Below are positions 38,685-48,116 of a DNA stretch of 64,000 nt, piece by piece; positions within the stretch are counted from its first letter, which is position 1, and each line of letters opens with the position of its first letter. The position numbers were made by a program, and so were the translations under genes. This DNA comes from Pseudoalteromonas luteoviolacea DSM 6061 (GTDB lineage Bacteria; Pseudomonadota; Gammaproteobacteria; Enterobacterales; Alteromonadaceae), in NCBI RefSeq assembly GCF_001625655.1, contig NZ_AUYB01000104.1, positions 102,907 through 166,906 on the forward strand, in the 5' to 3' direction. The notes below the pieces were generated by a model, which made no database searches, was not told where the DNA came from, and saw nothing but the letters and a program-made list of their open reading frames with translations.

Positions 38685-39164
38685 CTATTTCTTTTCTCTG
38701 CGGTGGCTGGCAAGTTTTAGGAGCTTTTCTTTTAACCCTGGGGGGGCAGCCTCGGCAAGCTGGGACAATTGATTGGCCGTTTCTTGGCTTAACCCCGGTT
38801 TTTCTGGTGTTTTCTGTGGCGTTTGTTTGAGCTCTTTTTGCAATCTTTGCTGAGCTTCAGGGTTGGAGGTTATTTTAATTTGACCACAATCATGAAGACC
38901 AGACTGCCTAAAAGCCGAGAGTATTTCCATTTTTAAGTAACCCAACCTCGTTGCAAGCGTAGCTGATGCAGCTTCTATAAACAACGTGCCCTGCGCATAA
39001 TTGGCAACGCGACATTTTTTACTTAATATTGGCCCCAGAGCTTCTTCTAATGGGCTTTGCAGTGCATTGATATCCTGAGATTTTTCGACGTAGTTAGTAA
39101 GTTTATCAGACCACTTCGGTGCCAGCTCCGACAGAGGCTTAGGGTTGAATCTATTTTTTGCCAT
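38685..39164 (-). CDS. dciA: DNA replication helicase loader DciA (DUF721)
   Basis: DciA is the ancestral bacterial partner that helps load the replicative helicase DnaB. The chosen start (MAKNRFNPKPL) gives 159 residues. The DUF721 core (about 25-105) has GTLFIEAASATLATRLGYLK in parts. A basic, Q/E-rich helical tail follows. It sits on the minus strand between lpxC and secA, the usual place in gammaproteobacteria that lack a phage-derived DnaC. A start eight codons upstream is also possible. Confidence 0.85.
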   Translation of the reverse strand: MAKNRFNPKPLSELAPKWSDKLTNYVEKSQDINALQSPLEEALGPILSKKCRVANYAQGTLFIEAASATLATRLGYLKMEILSAFRQSGLHDCGQIKITSNPEAQQRLQKELKQTPQKTPEKPGLSQETANQLSQLAEAAPPGLKEKLLKLASHRREKK

Positions 39165-39188
39165 GGCCTGCTCTTCTATACGATACAT

Positions 39189-39644
39189 ACAGCATCACTA
39201 ATTTAGCTTTTCACTCTTCCGACGAAGAGTATTGTGATGCCTGCGGTTACTTCATTATATAACGGCCATATTAAGATAAATAGTCCCTTACAAAGTACAA
39301 TCTGTAGAAGAACGTTGTTGTCTGAACGCTATACACTTGAACTCTGAAGCTGTAACCCCCATATTAAGCTCATTACCGAATATTATCGTCATATCCCGTC
39401 GCTATAATTCAGGAAGAACGCTGGAATACTCGCGTGTTTTCAAACCATATGCTGCTCCATAAATTATTAAATAGGAACAGTTTTCGCTTTGGTGGTTTGC
39501 AGATGCGCATAGTCTGGTATGATAGGGTATAAATTTAACTCGGCACACTGCACAAATTCGACTTTGTCGCCAACAGGACTAGTAAGCCTTTTGGGAATAC
39601 GCGAATGCACGGGCTTACAAATATAAGATTGAAATGGTTTAAAC
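39189..39644. other. Intergenic region upstream of secA, with a candidate secA promoter
   Basis: About 455 bases without a supported gene. No secM-like reading frame with an export signal and arrest motif is seen on the plus strand. The best promoter is -35 TTTGCA at 39496-39501, a 16-base spacer and -10 TATGAT at 39518-39523 with an extended TG. A second TATAAT lies at 39403-39408, without a -35. Confidence 0.45.
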
Positions 39645-42353
39645 ATGATAACTAAAATTTTTACCAAAATTTTTGGTAGCCGTAACGACCGGATGATCAA
39701 AAATTTACGCAAGACGGTCGCTTTAGTTAATGCTTTAGAAGAGCAGTATAGCAAGCTATCTGATGAACAATTAAAAGCAAAAACAGCAGAGTTTAGACAA
39801 AGATTTGAGCAGGGAACTAGCTTAGACGAATTACTTCCTGAAGCATTCGCTACTGTTCGAGAAGCATCAAAACGTGTCTTTGAAATGCGTCACTTTGACG
39901 TCCAAATGATAGGTGGCATGGTACTTCACCAAGGGCGTATTTCTGAGATGCGTACAGGTGAAGGTAAAACACTCACAGCTACATTACCTGCATATCTAAA
40001 TGGTTTGACGGGTAAAGGGGTTCACGTAATTACGGTGAACGATTACCTTGCTAAGCGTGATGCAGAGAATAACCGCCCATTGTTTGAATTCTTAGGGTTG
40101 ACTGTTGGCTGTAATATTCCGGGTATGATGCCTGCGCAGAAGAAAGAAGCGTATGGGGCAGACATTACTTACGGTACTAACAATGAATTTGGATTTGACT
40201 ATTTGCGCGACAATATGGCGTTTAGCATTGAAGAGCGTGTACAGCGCCCACTTCACTATGCCGTCGTGGATGAGGTCGATTCAATTTTAATTGATGAAGC
40301 GAGAACACCATTAATTATTTCAGGGCCAGCGGAAGATAGCTCTGAATTGTATGCGCAAATAAATAAAATTGTACCTGAGCTAGTTCAACAAGAGAAAGAA
40401 GACGAAGAGGGTGTTGAGGGCGATGGTGATTATACTATCGACGAGAAGTCTAAACAGGCGCACCTGACTGAGCGTGGTCAAGTTAATGTTGAAGAACTTT
40501 TAATTAAGCATGGCCTAATCGAAGAAGACGATTCGCTTTATTCAGCGGGTAACATCACGCTATTGAGTCATGTTTATGCCGCTTTAAGAGCGCATAAGCT
40601 GTATCAAAAAGATGTAGACTATGTTGTTAAGGACAATGAGGTGATCATTGTTGATGAGCACACTGGTCGTACGATGGAGGGCCGTCGCTGGTCAGAAGGT
40701 TTGCACCAAGCGGTTGAAGCAAAAGAAGGTGTACGTATTCAAAATGAAAACCAAACTTTGGCCTCAATTACTTTCCAAAATTACTTCCGTTTATACGACA
40801 AGTTATCGGGTATGACTGGTACGGCGGACACAGAAGCATTCGAATTTCAATCAATCTATGGCTTGGATACAGTTGTTATCCCTACCAATAAACCGATGAT
40901 CCGTGATGACCGTGCTGATTTAGTTTATCTAACTCAAGAAGAAAAGTTTGAAGCGATTCTAGAGGACATCAGAGATTGTCAGAAACGTGGACAGCCGGTG
41001 CTTGTTGGTACAATCTCAATCGAGAGCTCTGAATATTTATCACATTTCTTGCGTAAAGAAAAAATCGAGCACAATGTTCTAAATGCGAAATTCCATGCCC
41101 AAGAAGCTGACATCATTGCTGATGCGGGTCTACCAGGCCATGTGACTATTGCGACAAACATGGCGGGTCGTGGTACCGATATCGTGCTTGGTGGTAACTG
41201 GCAAAATGATATAGCCAAAATTGAGAACCCAACAGACGCACAAGTCGAAGAAGCAAAAGCCAAGTGGAAAGAGCTACATGATAAAGTGCTAGAGGCTGGT
41301 GGATTACATATCATTGGTACTGAGAGACATGAATCTCGCCGTATCGATAACCAACTTCGTGGCCGTTCTGGTCGTCAAGGTGATGCCGGTTCAAGCCGCT
41401 TCTATTTGTCTATGGATGATGCATTAATGCGCATCTTTGCTGGTGAGCGTATGACAACGATGATGCGCAAACTGGGCATGCAGCGTGGTGAAGCGATAGA
41501 GCATCCATGGGTAAACCGTGCGATTGAAAATGCTCAACGTAAAGTTGAAGCTCGTAACTTTGATATTCGTAAGCAACTGCTTGAATACGATGATGTTGCA
41601 AATGATCAGCGCCGCGTTGTTTATGAACAGCGAAATGAACTACTGGAAGAGGGTGATATTTCAGAAACAGTTAATGCGATTCGCAGCGATGTTGTAAATG
41701 GCATTATTGATCGCTTTATTCCGCCACAGAGCTTGGCTGAAATGTGGGATATTCCTGGTCTAGAAGAACGCTTGAAGGCGGATCTATTGATAGAGATGCC
41801 AATTGCAAAGTGGCTTGAAGAAGACAGTAAACTGTATGAAGAGTCTTTGCGAGAGCGAATTGTCGAAGAAGCTGAATTAGCATACAAGCAAAAAGAAGAA
41901 TTGGTTGGTGCTGAAGTACTGCGTCACTTCGAGAAAGCGGTCATGTTACAAAGTTTGGATCAACACTGGAAAGATCACTTGGCTGCGATGGACCATTTAC
42001 GTCAAGGTATTCATTTACGTGGGTATGCGCAAAAGAACCCTAAGCAAGAGTACAAGCGTGAATCATTTGAGCTTTTCTCTAATATGCTTGAGACACTAAA
42101 AGTGGACGTTGTTGGTGTACTAAGTAAGGTGCAGGTGCGTGCAGAGGAAGATGTTGAAAAAGTAGAAGAGCAACATCGTCGCAGCGAGCAAGTACCTAAA
42201 CAATACCAGCATGAAGAAGCAGAAAAGGTTGGCGGTGAAGCACCACAAGGAGCAGCAGTCGCTGCGCGTGCAGAGCCGAAAGTAGGTCGCAATGAGCCGT
42301 GCCCATGTGGTTCTGGTAAAAAGTATAAGCAATGTTGCGGCAAACTTAGCTAA
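39645..42353 (+). CDS. secA: Preprotein translocase ATPase SecA
   Basis: Motor that pushes preproteins through SecYEG. The 902 residues have Walker A MRTGEGKT at 102-109, the DEAD-like [21 protein letters not shown] in parts, and the preprotein cross-linking domain (about 230-370). Helicase half NBD2 has [16 protein letters not shown] in parts and the Q-motif-like [16 protein letters not shown], followed by the helical scaffold and wing domains. A zinc-binding tail [14 protein letters not shown] at the C-terminus binds SecB and phospholipid. It is followed by mutT after a short hairpin. Confidence 0.97.
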   Translation: MITKIFTKIFGSRNDRMIKNLRKTVALVNALEEQYSKLSDEQLKAKTAEFRQRFEQGTSLDELLPEAFATVREASKRVFEMRHFDVQMIGGMVLHQGRISEMRTGEGKTLTATLPAYLNGLTGKGVHVITVNDYLAKRDAENNRPLFEFLGLTVGCNIPGMMPAQKKEAYGADITYGTNNEFGFDYLRDNMAFSIEERVQRPLHYAVVDEVDSILIDEARTPLIISGPAEDSSELYAQINKIVPELVQQEKEDEEGVEGDGDYTIDEKSKQAHLTERGQVNVEELLIKHGLIEEDDSLYSAGNITLLSHVYAALRAHKLYQKDVDYVVKDNEVIIVDEHTGRTMEGRRWSEGLHQAVEAKEGVRIQNENQTLASITFQNYFRLYDKLSGMTGTADTEAFEFQSIYGLDTVVIPTNKPMIRDDRADLVYLTQEEKFEAILEDIRDCQKRGQPVLVGTISIESSEYLSHFLRKEKIEHNVLNAKFHAQEADIIADAGLPGHVTIATNMAGRGTDIVLGGNWQNDIAKIENPTDAQVEEAKAKWKELHDKVLEAGGLHIIGTERHESRRIDNQLRGRSGRQGDAGSSRFYLSMDDALMRIFAGERMTTMMRKLGMQRGEAIEHPWVNRAIENAQRKVEARNFDIRKQLLEYDDVANDQRRVVYEQRNELLEEGDISETVNAIRSDVVNGIIDRFIPPQSLAEMWDIPGLEERLKADLLIEMPIAKWLEEDSKLYEESLRERIVEEAELAYKQKEELVGAEVLRHFEKAVMLQSLDQHWKDHLAAMDHLRQGIHLRGYAQKNPKQEYKRESFELFSNMLETLKVDVVGVLSKVQVRAEEDVEKVEEQHRRSEQVPKQYQHEEAEKVGGEAPQGAAVAARAEPKVGRNEPCPCGSGKKYKQCCGKLS

Positions 42354-42373
42354 GCAGTTTGAATAACACTACT

Positions 42374-42399
42374 AAAGCGGCCTTGTGTCGCTTTTTTTT
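42374..42399 (+). terminator. Weak terminator or attenuator between secA and mutT
   Basis: A 6-bp stem (aaagcg / cgcttt) and loop followed by eight or nine T, just before the mutT ribosome binding site (gaggaa). It probably reduces rather than stops read-through from secA into mutT. Confidence 0.55.
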
Positions 42400-42411
42400 T
42401 GAGGAATTAAC

Positions 42412-42807
42412 ATGACTAAAAAAGTCGTGAATGTGGCCGTTGGAGTCATTTTTAAGCGAGGCCAATATTTTGTATGTAAACGAAGCGAAACGCAGCATCA
42501 GGGGGGCTTATGGGAGTTTCCTGGTGGTAAAGTCGAGTCGCAAGAAAGTGTTGAGCAAGCATTAGAGCGGGAATTGTCTGAAGAAATAGGTATTGAGGTG
42601 CGAGGGTCAAAGCACCTGACGACCATCGAGCACGATTATGGTGATAAGCAAGTCTGCTTACATGTACATGTTGTTGACCAATTTGAAGGTGAACCAACAG
42701 GCCTTGAGGGACAGCCTAGCCAATGGGTTGATTACCAAGGTCTGACAAGCCTTGATTTTCCAAAGGCTAATGTTGCTATCATTGAAGCGTTGGCGACATT
42801 TTCATAA
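42412..42807 (+). CDS. mutT: 8-oxo-dGTP diphosphatase MutT
   Basis: Nudix hydrolase that removes oxidised dGTP from the nucleotide pool and so prevents A-to-C transversions. The 131 residues contain a complete Nudix box at 39-61 (G39, E45, R53 E54, E57 E58, G60) in the frame WEFPGGKVESQESVEQA in part. The length matches E. coli MutT (129). The place downstream of secA is conserved, which supports MutT over other small Nudix enzymes. Confidence 0.93.
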   Translation: MTKKVVNVAVGVIFKRGQYFVCKRSETQHQGGLWEFPGGKVESQESVEQALERELSEEIGIEVRGSKHLTTIEHDYGDKQVCLHVHVVDQFEGEPTGLEGQPSQWVDYQGLTSLDFPKANVAIIEALATFS

Positions 42808-42892
42808 GCGCTTACAATTGTTTTCACAGCTATGTGTAAAAACCTGATTTAGCAAGGTATGATTTGTGTATATCAATAATGGAGTCATTAGT

Positions 42893-44956
42893 ATGCGCAA
42901 ATCCATCGCAGCTTTTGGTGTTGCCCTAGCGCTTGGCCTGGTTGGCTGTAGCGAGCAGCCACAAACAGAAGCACCAAAATCAACGGTTCAACAACAAACC
43001 CTTAGTTCAGGTATTGAACTTGAAAACATTGACCACTCAATACGCCCTCAGGATGATTTTTACTATCATGTAAATGGCAAATGGTTTGAGAGAACTGAGA
43101 TCCCCGCGGACAAATCCAATTATGGCTCTTTTAGTGAACTCTATGATGAATCACAAAAAGCACTGCGTATTATCTTAGAAGATGCGGCTGGTAACAATAA
43201 AGCTGAACTTGGCAGTGATGAATACAAATTAGGTGCATTTTATAAGAGCTATACTGATGAACTAGCTCGTGAAGAGTTAGGTGTCGCGGCACTAGATAAC
43301 TATCTAGCACCGATCCGTGCATTAGAAAACAAATCACAGCTTCCTAAGTTGATGGCGCAATTGATAATGCAAGGTGGAACAACGCCTATGGCTTGGTACG
43401 TGAACAACGACGCTAAAAATTCAAGCGTGAATGCTCTGTACCTATACCAATCTGGCTTAGGCTTACCTGATAGAGATTTCTACCTCAAAGATACCGAAAA
43501 ATTTGTGAATATTCGCTCAGAATATCAAACCTATATCACGAATATGTTGTTTGAGTTCGGTTATGACGAAAAGCAGGCAGAAAAAGCAGCTCAAGCTGTT
43601 ATAGCCTTAGAAACCCAAATCGCTCAAGTGCAGTGGAGCCGTGTAGATAGTCGAGATGCTTCCAAGACTTACAATAAGCTCAATGTAGCGGAGTTCAATA
43701 AACAACTTACTGATTTTGATATTGAGGCTTATTTAAGTACGCTTGGCGCTGACTTGGATGAAGTTATTGTTTCTCAGCCAAGTTACTTTATCGCGCTTTC
43801 CAACATTATTAAACAGAGTGATGTGAGTGTCTGGCAAGATTACTTAACCTTTCATTTTACAAACAACTATGCTGAACTGCTCGAGCGTAAACTGGTAGAT
43901 TTACGCTTCGGTTTTTATGGTAAGACATTACGCGGTGTTGAAGAGCAAGCGCCTATTTGGAAACAGGCAGTTGATGCCAGTAACGATGTCCTTGGTGAAT
44001 TGCTCGGGAAGATTTATGTTAAGCAGTACTTCCCACCTGAAGCTAAAGCGCGCATGACTACCATGGTTGACAACCTTATTTCCGGCTTTGAGCAATCTAT
44101 TGATGATCTAGTTTGGATGAGTCCCGATACCAAGGTAGCAGCAAAAGAAAAGCTTAGTAAGTTTACGCCTAAAATCGGTTACCCTGATAAATGGCGTGAC
44201 TATTCGAGTTTAGAGATTAGTGCTGATGACTTAGTGGGTAACTATGTTCGTTACAATCAATGGGCTTACCAAGATATGATTAGTGAGGTAGGTAAGCCAG
44301 TTGATCGCTCTAAGTGGTACATGACGCCACAGACTGTTAATGCTTATTACAACCCAGTAAACAATGAGATCGTGTTTCCTGCAGCTATTCTTCAGCCACC
44401 ATTCTTTAATCTAGATGCAGATGACGCAGTAAACTATGGCGCGATTGGTGCTGTTATTGGGCACGAGCTTGGTCACGGGTTTGATGATCAAGGAGCAAAA
44501 TATGATGGTGATGGCAACCTTCGTAACTGGTGGACTGAAAATGATCTTACTCAATTCGAGACACGTGGCCAAAAGCTTATCGAGCAATTCAATGACTTCA
44601 AGCCATTTGATGATGCCAATGTAAACGGTCAGCTGACCTTGGGCGAAAATATTGGTGATCTCGGCGGGTTGACGGTGGCCTTCAAAGCTTATCAATTGTC
44701 ATTAAATGGGCAAGCTGCACCTGTCATTGATGGATATACAGGGGAGCAGAGGTTTTTTATGGGGTGGAGCCAAATTTGGCGAAGAGAGTACCGTGATGAA
44801 GAGCTGAGAAACCGCTTAATGACGGACTCTCATTCACCGAGTCAATACCGAGTGATTGGGATTTTATCGAATATGCCGCAGTTCTATGAAGCTTTTGAAG
44901 TGAAAGAGGGCGACGGTATGTATATCAAACCTGAGGACAGGGTCAAAATTTGGTAA
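42893..44956 (+). CDS. M13-family zinc metallopeptidase, lipoprotein (PepO/neprilysin-like)
   Basis: The 687-residue protein begins with a lipoprotein signal (LGLVGC, Cys at about 19) and then a full M13 peptidase. The zinc motif is HELGH with His524, Glu525 and His528; the third ligand is Glu585 in ENIGDLGG. NAYYNPVNNEIVFPAAIL in parts is the substrate-backbone motif, equivalent to NAYY of neprilysin. It ends in the usual tryptophan (VKIW). It probably cleaves small peptides in the periplasm or at the outer membrane. The ATG at 42893 has GGAG eight bases upstream, so the 42866 start is not needed. Confidence 0.93.
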   Translation: MRKSIAAFGVALALGLVGCSEQPQTEAPKSTVQQQTLSSGIELENIDHSIRPQDDFYYHVNGKWFERTEIPADKSNYGSFSELYDESQKALRIILEDAAGNNKAELGSDEYKLGAFYKSYTDELAREELGVAALDNYLAPIRALENKSQLPKLMAQLIMQGGTTPMAWYVNNDAKNSSVNALYLYQSGLGLPDRDFYLKDTEKFVNIRSEYQTYITNMLFEFGYDEKQAEKAAQAVIALETQIAQVQWSRVDSRDASKTYNKLNVAEFNKQLTDFDIEAYLSTLGADLDEVIVSQPSYFIALSNIIKQSDVSVWQDYLTFHFTNNYAELLERKLVDLRFGFYGKTLRGVEEQAPIWKQAVDASNDVLGELLGKIYVKQYFPPEAKARMTTMVDNLISGFEQSIDDLVWMSPDTKVAAKEKLSKFTPKIGYPDKWRDYSSLEISADDLVGNYVRYNQWAYQDMISEVGKPVDRSKWYMTPQTVNAYYNPVNNEIVFPAAILQPPFFNLDADDAVNYGAIGAVIGHELGHGFDDQGAKYDGDGNLRNWWTENDLTQFETRGQKLIEQFNDFKPFDDANVNGQLTLGENIGDLGGLTVAFKAYQLSLNGQAAPVIDGYTGEQRFFMGWSQIWRREYRDEELRNRLMTDSHSPSQYRVIGILSNMPQFYEAFEVKEGDGMYIKPEDRVKIW

Positions 44957-44976
44957 AACTTTGATAAATCCAATTC

Positions 44977-45015
44977 AAAAACCTGCTTTGAGCATTGCTT
45001 GAGCAGGTTTTTTTG
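44977..45015 (+). terminator. Rho-independent terminator of the M13 peptidase gene
   Basis: Ten-base arms (aaaacctgct / agcaggtttt) with an inner imperfect stem and a long T run. Confidence 0.85.
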
Positions 45016-45039
45016 TGGAATAAACGGGCTTTTTTAAAA

Positions 45040-45057
45040 TTTGATAGCGCTGTCATT
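45040..45057. promoter_or_regulatory. Candidate NagR-type operator upstream of the hexosaminidase gene
   Basis: TTTGATAGCGCTGTCATT is an imperfect palindrome centred on GCGC. Its right half GCGCTGTCATT is identical to that of the site upstream of the transporter gene at 47944. It overlaps a -35-like TTGATA. LacI-family NagR operators described for Alteromonadales resemble ATGACA-N4-TGTCAT. The regulator itself is not in this window. Confidence 0.6.
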
Positions 45058-45238
45058 TTTTCTTCGATATGATGAAAAACTAACAATAAGTTGGTTAGTA
45101 CTACTCTCTGAACGCCTGCAAAAGCATGTTTGGTAGCGAATACGCTATACCATTTAATAGAACAATTACGTGTGCAAAGCAGCACAAACAAGCTTTTGCT
45201 AAAATGTGACTTCAGGGCAATAGTCTTTAGGAGCTGAT

Positions 45239-47839
45239 ATGAATTTTAGAAAAAACATGCTGACGCAAGTGTTTGCAACAACGTTGATAGCAACATCGTT
45301 TGGTGCAAATGCAGCGTTTTCCCAACCACAGCTAGATGCCTTTGCGCAAAATACGCAACTCACATTTGCAGTTGAAAATAATTTCCATGGCGGTGCTGGC
45401 AGTTTTATTGGCTCTATTTCTCTCGAAAATAATTCAAATATTGCCCTTCCAAAGGGGAAGAATGATTGGCAAATTTATATCCACTCCGTACGTAAAATCA
45501 AAACAAATCAAGCGGCTGGCTTGAAGATTGAGCATATTAACGGTGACTTACATAGGCTGATTCCAACGAAAAGTTTTGCGGGCTTAGCACCAAATGAATC
45601 CCTTAAAGTAGAATTTGAGGCGGCTGCTTGGATAGCTGCATACACCGACTTTATGCCACGCGCTTTTATTGTTTCAAACGGACAATCGCCGGTAATTTTT
45701 GCAAATACAAATACTGAAGATATGACACGCTTTGTCGCACCATTTACGCGCGAGAATCAATTGAAACGCCACAATGATCCGCTTGATTATTCGCCTTTGG
45801 CAAATGCTCAATGGAGATATGAACACAACCAAAATAATGTCAAAGTTGACAAAGAAGCGGCCATCAAACGAATTATTCCAAAGCCATATACTGTTGACTT
45901 TAATCGCGGCGTTGCTGAGATTGATAACACGTGGCAAATTCGTTTTGCAGGGAGGCTTAAGTCAGAAGTAGCCGTATTCGGCGAAGATTTAAAGGCTTAT
46001 GGATTGTCACTTGATGCACAGCCAGATCATATAAAAGCAGGCAAAACACCAACTATATATCTGAAAGTTGAAGCGGGTGATTATGGTCGTAATCAGGCAG
46101 CCTCAGGAAGTTATAAACTCGAGGTTGACGACGAAAAAATAGAGATTATTGGTGTTGATAACGCAGGTGTTTTTTACGGTATTCAAAGCCTGTTAGCTCT
46201 ATTTCCGGTAGCGCAAAGTAATGTAATCAAAGTGCCCAATGTAGAAATTGAAGATACGCCACGTTACGGTTGGCGAGGCATGCATTACGACAATGCGCGT
46301 AATTATCATGGTAAAGAGGCGCTATTTAAACTTGTTGAACAAATGGCTCGCTATAAGCTTAATAAGTTCCACTGGCATTTTTCAGACGACGAAGGTTGGC
46401 GAGTGGAGATCCCTGGCCTTCCAGAGCTATCAGAAGTTGGTGGTTATCGTTGTTTTGATTTACAGGAGCGCGACTGTCTATTAACTCAATTGGGAACAGG
46501 TCCGTTCAAATCAGGCTCTGGTAATGGCTACTTATCTAGAGAAGACTTTGTTGAATTACTAAAGTTTGCAAAAGCTAGGCATATCGATATTATCCCTGAA
46601 ATAGAGGGGCCGGGCCATGCTCGTGCTGCAATCAAAGCGATGGAAGCCCGTTATTACAAGCTAAAAGAGCAAGGTAAAGAGGCAGAAGCTAAAGCTTACT
46701 TATTAAGCGATCTAGACGATAAATCAGAATATTTAACCGTGCAAAACTATACCGACAACTCTCTAAATGTTTGTATGGACTCAACATATGCATTTATTGA
46801 GAAGGTGACATATGAACTACAAGGCATGTATCGAGAAGCAGGCACGCGCTTAACGAATTTGCATTTTGGTGGTGATGAAGTAGGCGCAGGCTCTTGGGCC
46901 AAATCACCAGCATGTCAAACATTGTTCAAAGACGCCAATAATGGGATTGCGGGACCTGCAGATCTGAAGCCGTATTTTACTCAGCGCGTTGCTAAAATAT
47001 TCGCTAAACGTGGTATTGCACCTGGCGCCTGGGAAGATGGTTTAATGTACGATAGAGTGAACCCATTTAAGCGTGATGAATTTCCAAATCAAGTTTTTAC
47101 AGCAAATGTGTGGGATAACATTTGGGAGTGGGGAGTAGCTGATAGGGCACACCGATTAGCGAATGATGGATACCAAGTGATACTGTCTCACGGTACACAC
47201 CTTTATTTTGATCACCCCTATGAAGCACATCCGGAAGAACGAGGTTATTATTGGGCCGCGCGTTATACCGATACTAAAAAGGCATTTGGGTATATGCCTG
47301 ACAATGTGTATGCAAACGCTGACTTTACTCGAAATGGCGAGTCTATCGATAATTTAGAGGCGCTAGTTGGTCGTCCGCTGCCTGAGCTCGAAAAACCGGA
47401 AAACATCCTAGGCATGCAAGGCCAAGTGTGGACTGAAACAATTCGTACTGAAGAACAAGTAATGGCGATGATGTTTCCTCGGGTTCTGACTGTTGCAGAG
47501 CGAGCTTGGCATAAAGCTAAATGGGAAGGCAGTGTACGAGATGAAAAAGAGCTTGCGGCTGACTGGCAGGAATTTTCAGCAACGCTCGCTTTGAAGGAGC
47601 TTACACGGTTGGTTAAATCGGATGTGAATATTAACTTGCCAGTACCTGGTGCTGTTATAGAAAATGGTCAGTTGTTGGCAAATAGTGCATTCCGCTTCTT
47701 AACTATTGAAGTAAGCTTAGACAGAGGTAACTCGTGGCAGCAATACACAGGTCCGATGTCAGTCACAGAACCGAAAGCAGTACGACTACGAACTAGTCTA
47801 GATGGTAAAAAATATAGTCGTATCACTGGATTAGAGTAG
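45239..47839 (+). CDS. Beta-N-acetylhexosaminidase, GH20 (chitobiase-like)
   Basis: Releases GlcNAc from chitobiose and short chitin oligomers. The 866-residue protein has a signal peptide (residues 1-26, ending GANAA) and an N-terminal carbohydrate-binding CHB_HEX domain (about 30-165). The GH20b alpha/beta domain (about 205-330) and the catalytic barrel (about 335-775) follow, with a C-terminal CHB_HEX-C beta domain. The catalytic pair Asp546-Glu547 stands in LHFGGDEVG. Other GH20 signatures: WRGMHYDNARNYH, KLNKFHWHFSDDEGWR and MQGQVWTETI. GGAG lies six bases before the ATG. No lipobox, so probably periplasmic or secreted. The operator-like site upstream is shared with the transporter gene that follows. 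Confidence 0.94.
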   Translation: MNFRKNMLTQVFATTLIATSFGANAAFSQPQLDAFAQNTQLTFAVENNFHGGAGSFIGSISLENNSNIALPKGKNDWQIYIHSVRKIKTNQAAGLKIEHINGDLHRLIPTKSFAGLAPNESLKVEFEAAAWIAAYTDFMPRAFIVSNGQSPVIFANTNTEDMTRFVAPFTRENQLKRHNDPLDYSPLANAQWRYEHNQNNVKVDKEAAIKRIIPKPYTVDFNRGVAEIDNTWQIRFAGRLKSEVAVFGEDLKAYGLSLDAQPDHIKAGKTPTIYLKVEAGDYGRNQAASGSYKLEVDDEKIEIIGVDNAGVFYGIQSLLALFPVAQSNVIKVPNVEIEDTPRYGWRGMHYDNARNYHGKEALFKLVEQMARYKLNKFHWHFSDDEGWRVEIPGLPELSEVGGYRCFDLQERDCLLTQLGTGPFKSGSGNGYLSREDFVELLKFAKARHIDIIPEIEGPGHARAAIKAMEARYYKLKEQGKEAEAKAYLLSDLDDKSEYLTVQNYTDNSLNVCMDSTYAFIEKVTYELQGMYREAGTRLTNLHFGGDEVGAGSWAKSPACQTLFKDANNGIAGPADLKPYFTQRVAKIFAKRGIAPGAWEDGLMYDRVNPFKRDEFPNQVFTANVWDNIWEWGVADRAHRLANDGYQVILSHGTHLYFDHPYEAHPEERGYYWAARYTDTKKAFGYMPDNVYANADFTRNGESIDNLEALVGRPLPELEKPENILGMQGQVWTETIRTEEQVMAMMFPRVLTVAERAWHKAKWEGSVRDEKELAADWQEFSATLALKELTRLVKSDVNINLPVPGAVIENGQLLANSAFRFLTIEVSLDRGNSWQQYTGPMSVTEPKAVRLRTSLDGKKYSRITGLE

Positions 47840-47863
47840 GCATTTACATTGCTTTAAACAATT

Positions 47864-47886
47864 AAAGGGGCGTTTGCCCCTTTTTT
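47864..47886 (+). terminator. Rho-independent terminator of the hexosaminidase gene
   Basis: An 8-bp stem (aaaggggc / gccccttt) with loop gttt and a run of six T. Confidence 0.9.
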
Positions 47887-47943
47887 GAATACTATTTAGT
47901 ATAATTTCTAACTAGTAATAAAGTAGATTTTAACGTAAAGTTA

Positions 47944-47961
47944 AATGTCAGCGCTGTCATT
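47944..47961. promoter_or_regulatory. Candidate NagR-type operator upstream of the transporter gene
   Basis: AATGTCAGCGCTGTCATT is a palindrome with a single mismatched pair, matching the site at 45040. A further ATGACA and TGTC half-site pair occurs at 47980-47990. TATAAT at 47900-47905 is a possible -10 upstream, which would place the operator in the early transcribed region. Confidence 0.65.
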
Positions 47962-48116
47962 TTAAGTTTAAGTAGCATTATGACAGTGTCTTTACTTTGG
48001 CAGAGACCTAGAAAGCCGCGCTCGTCGGCAGAAAATAATAAAATTTGAGAGTTTGTGGTCTGATAGGTCACGAACAAAAATTGTATTAAGCTTTAATTGC
48101 AAACAAGAAGAGTATT

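Noticed and set aside
39467..39754. 95-codon frame on the minus strand overlapping the secA start
   Set aside because: Runs antisense into secA codons, has no motif and no ribosome binding site.
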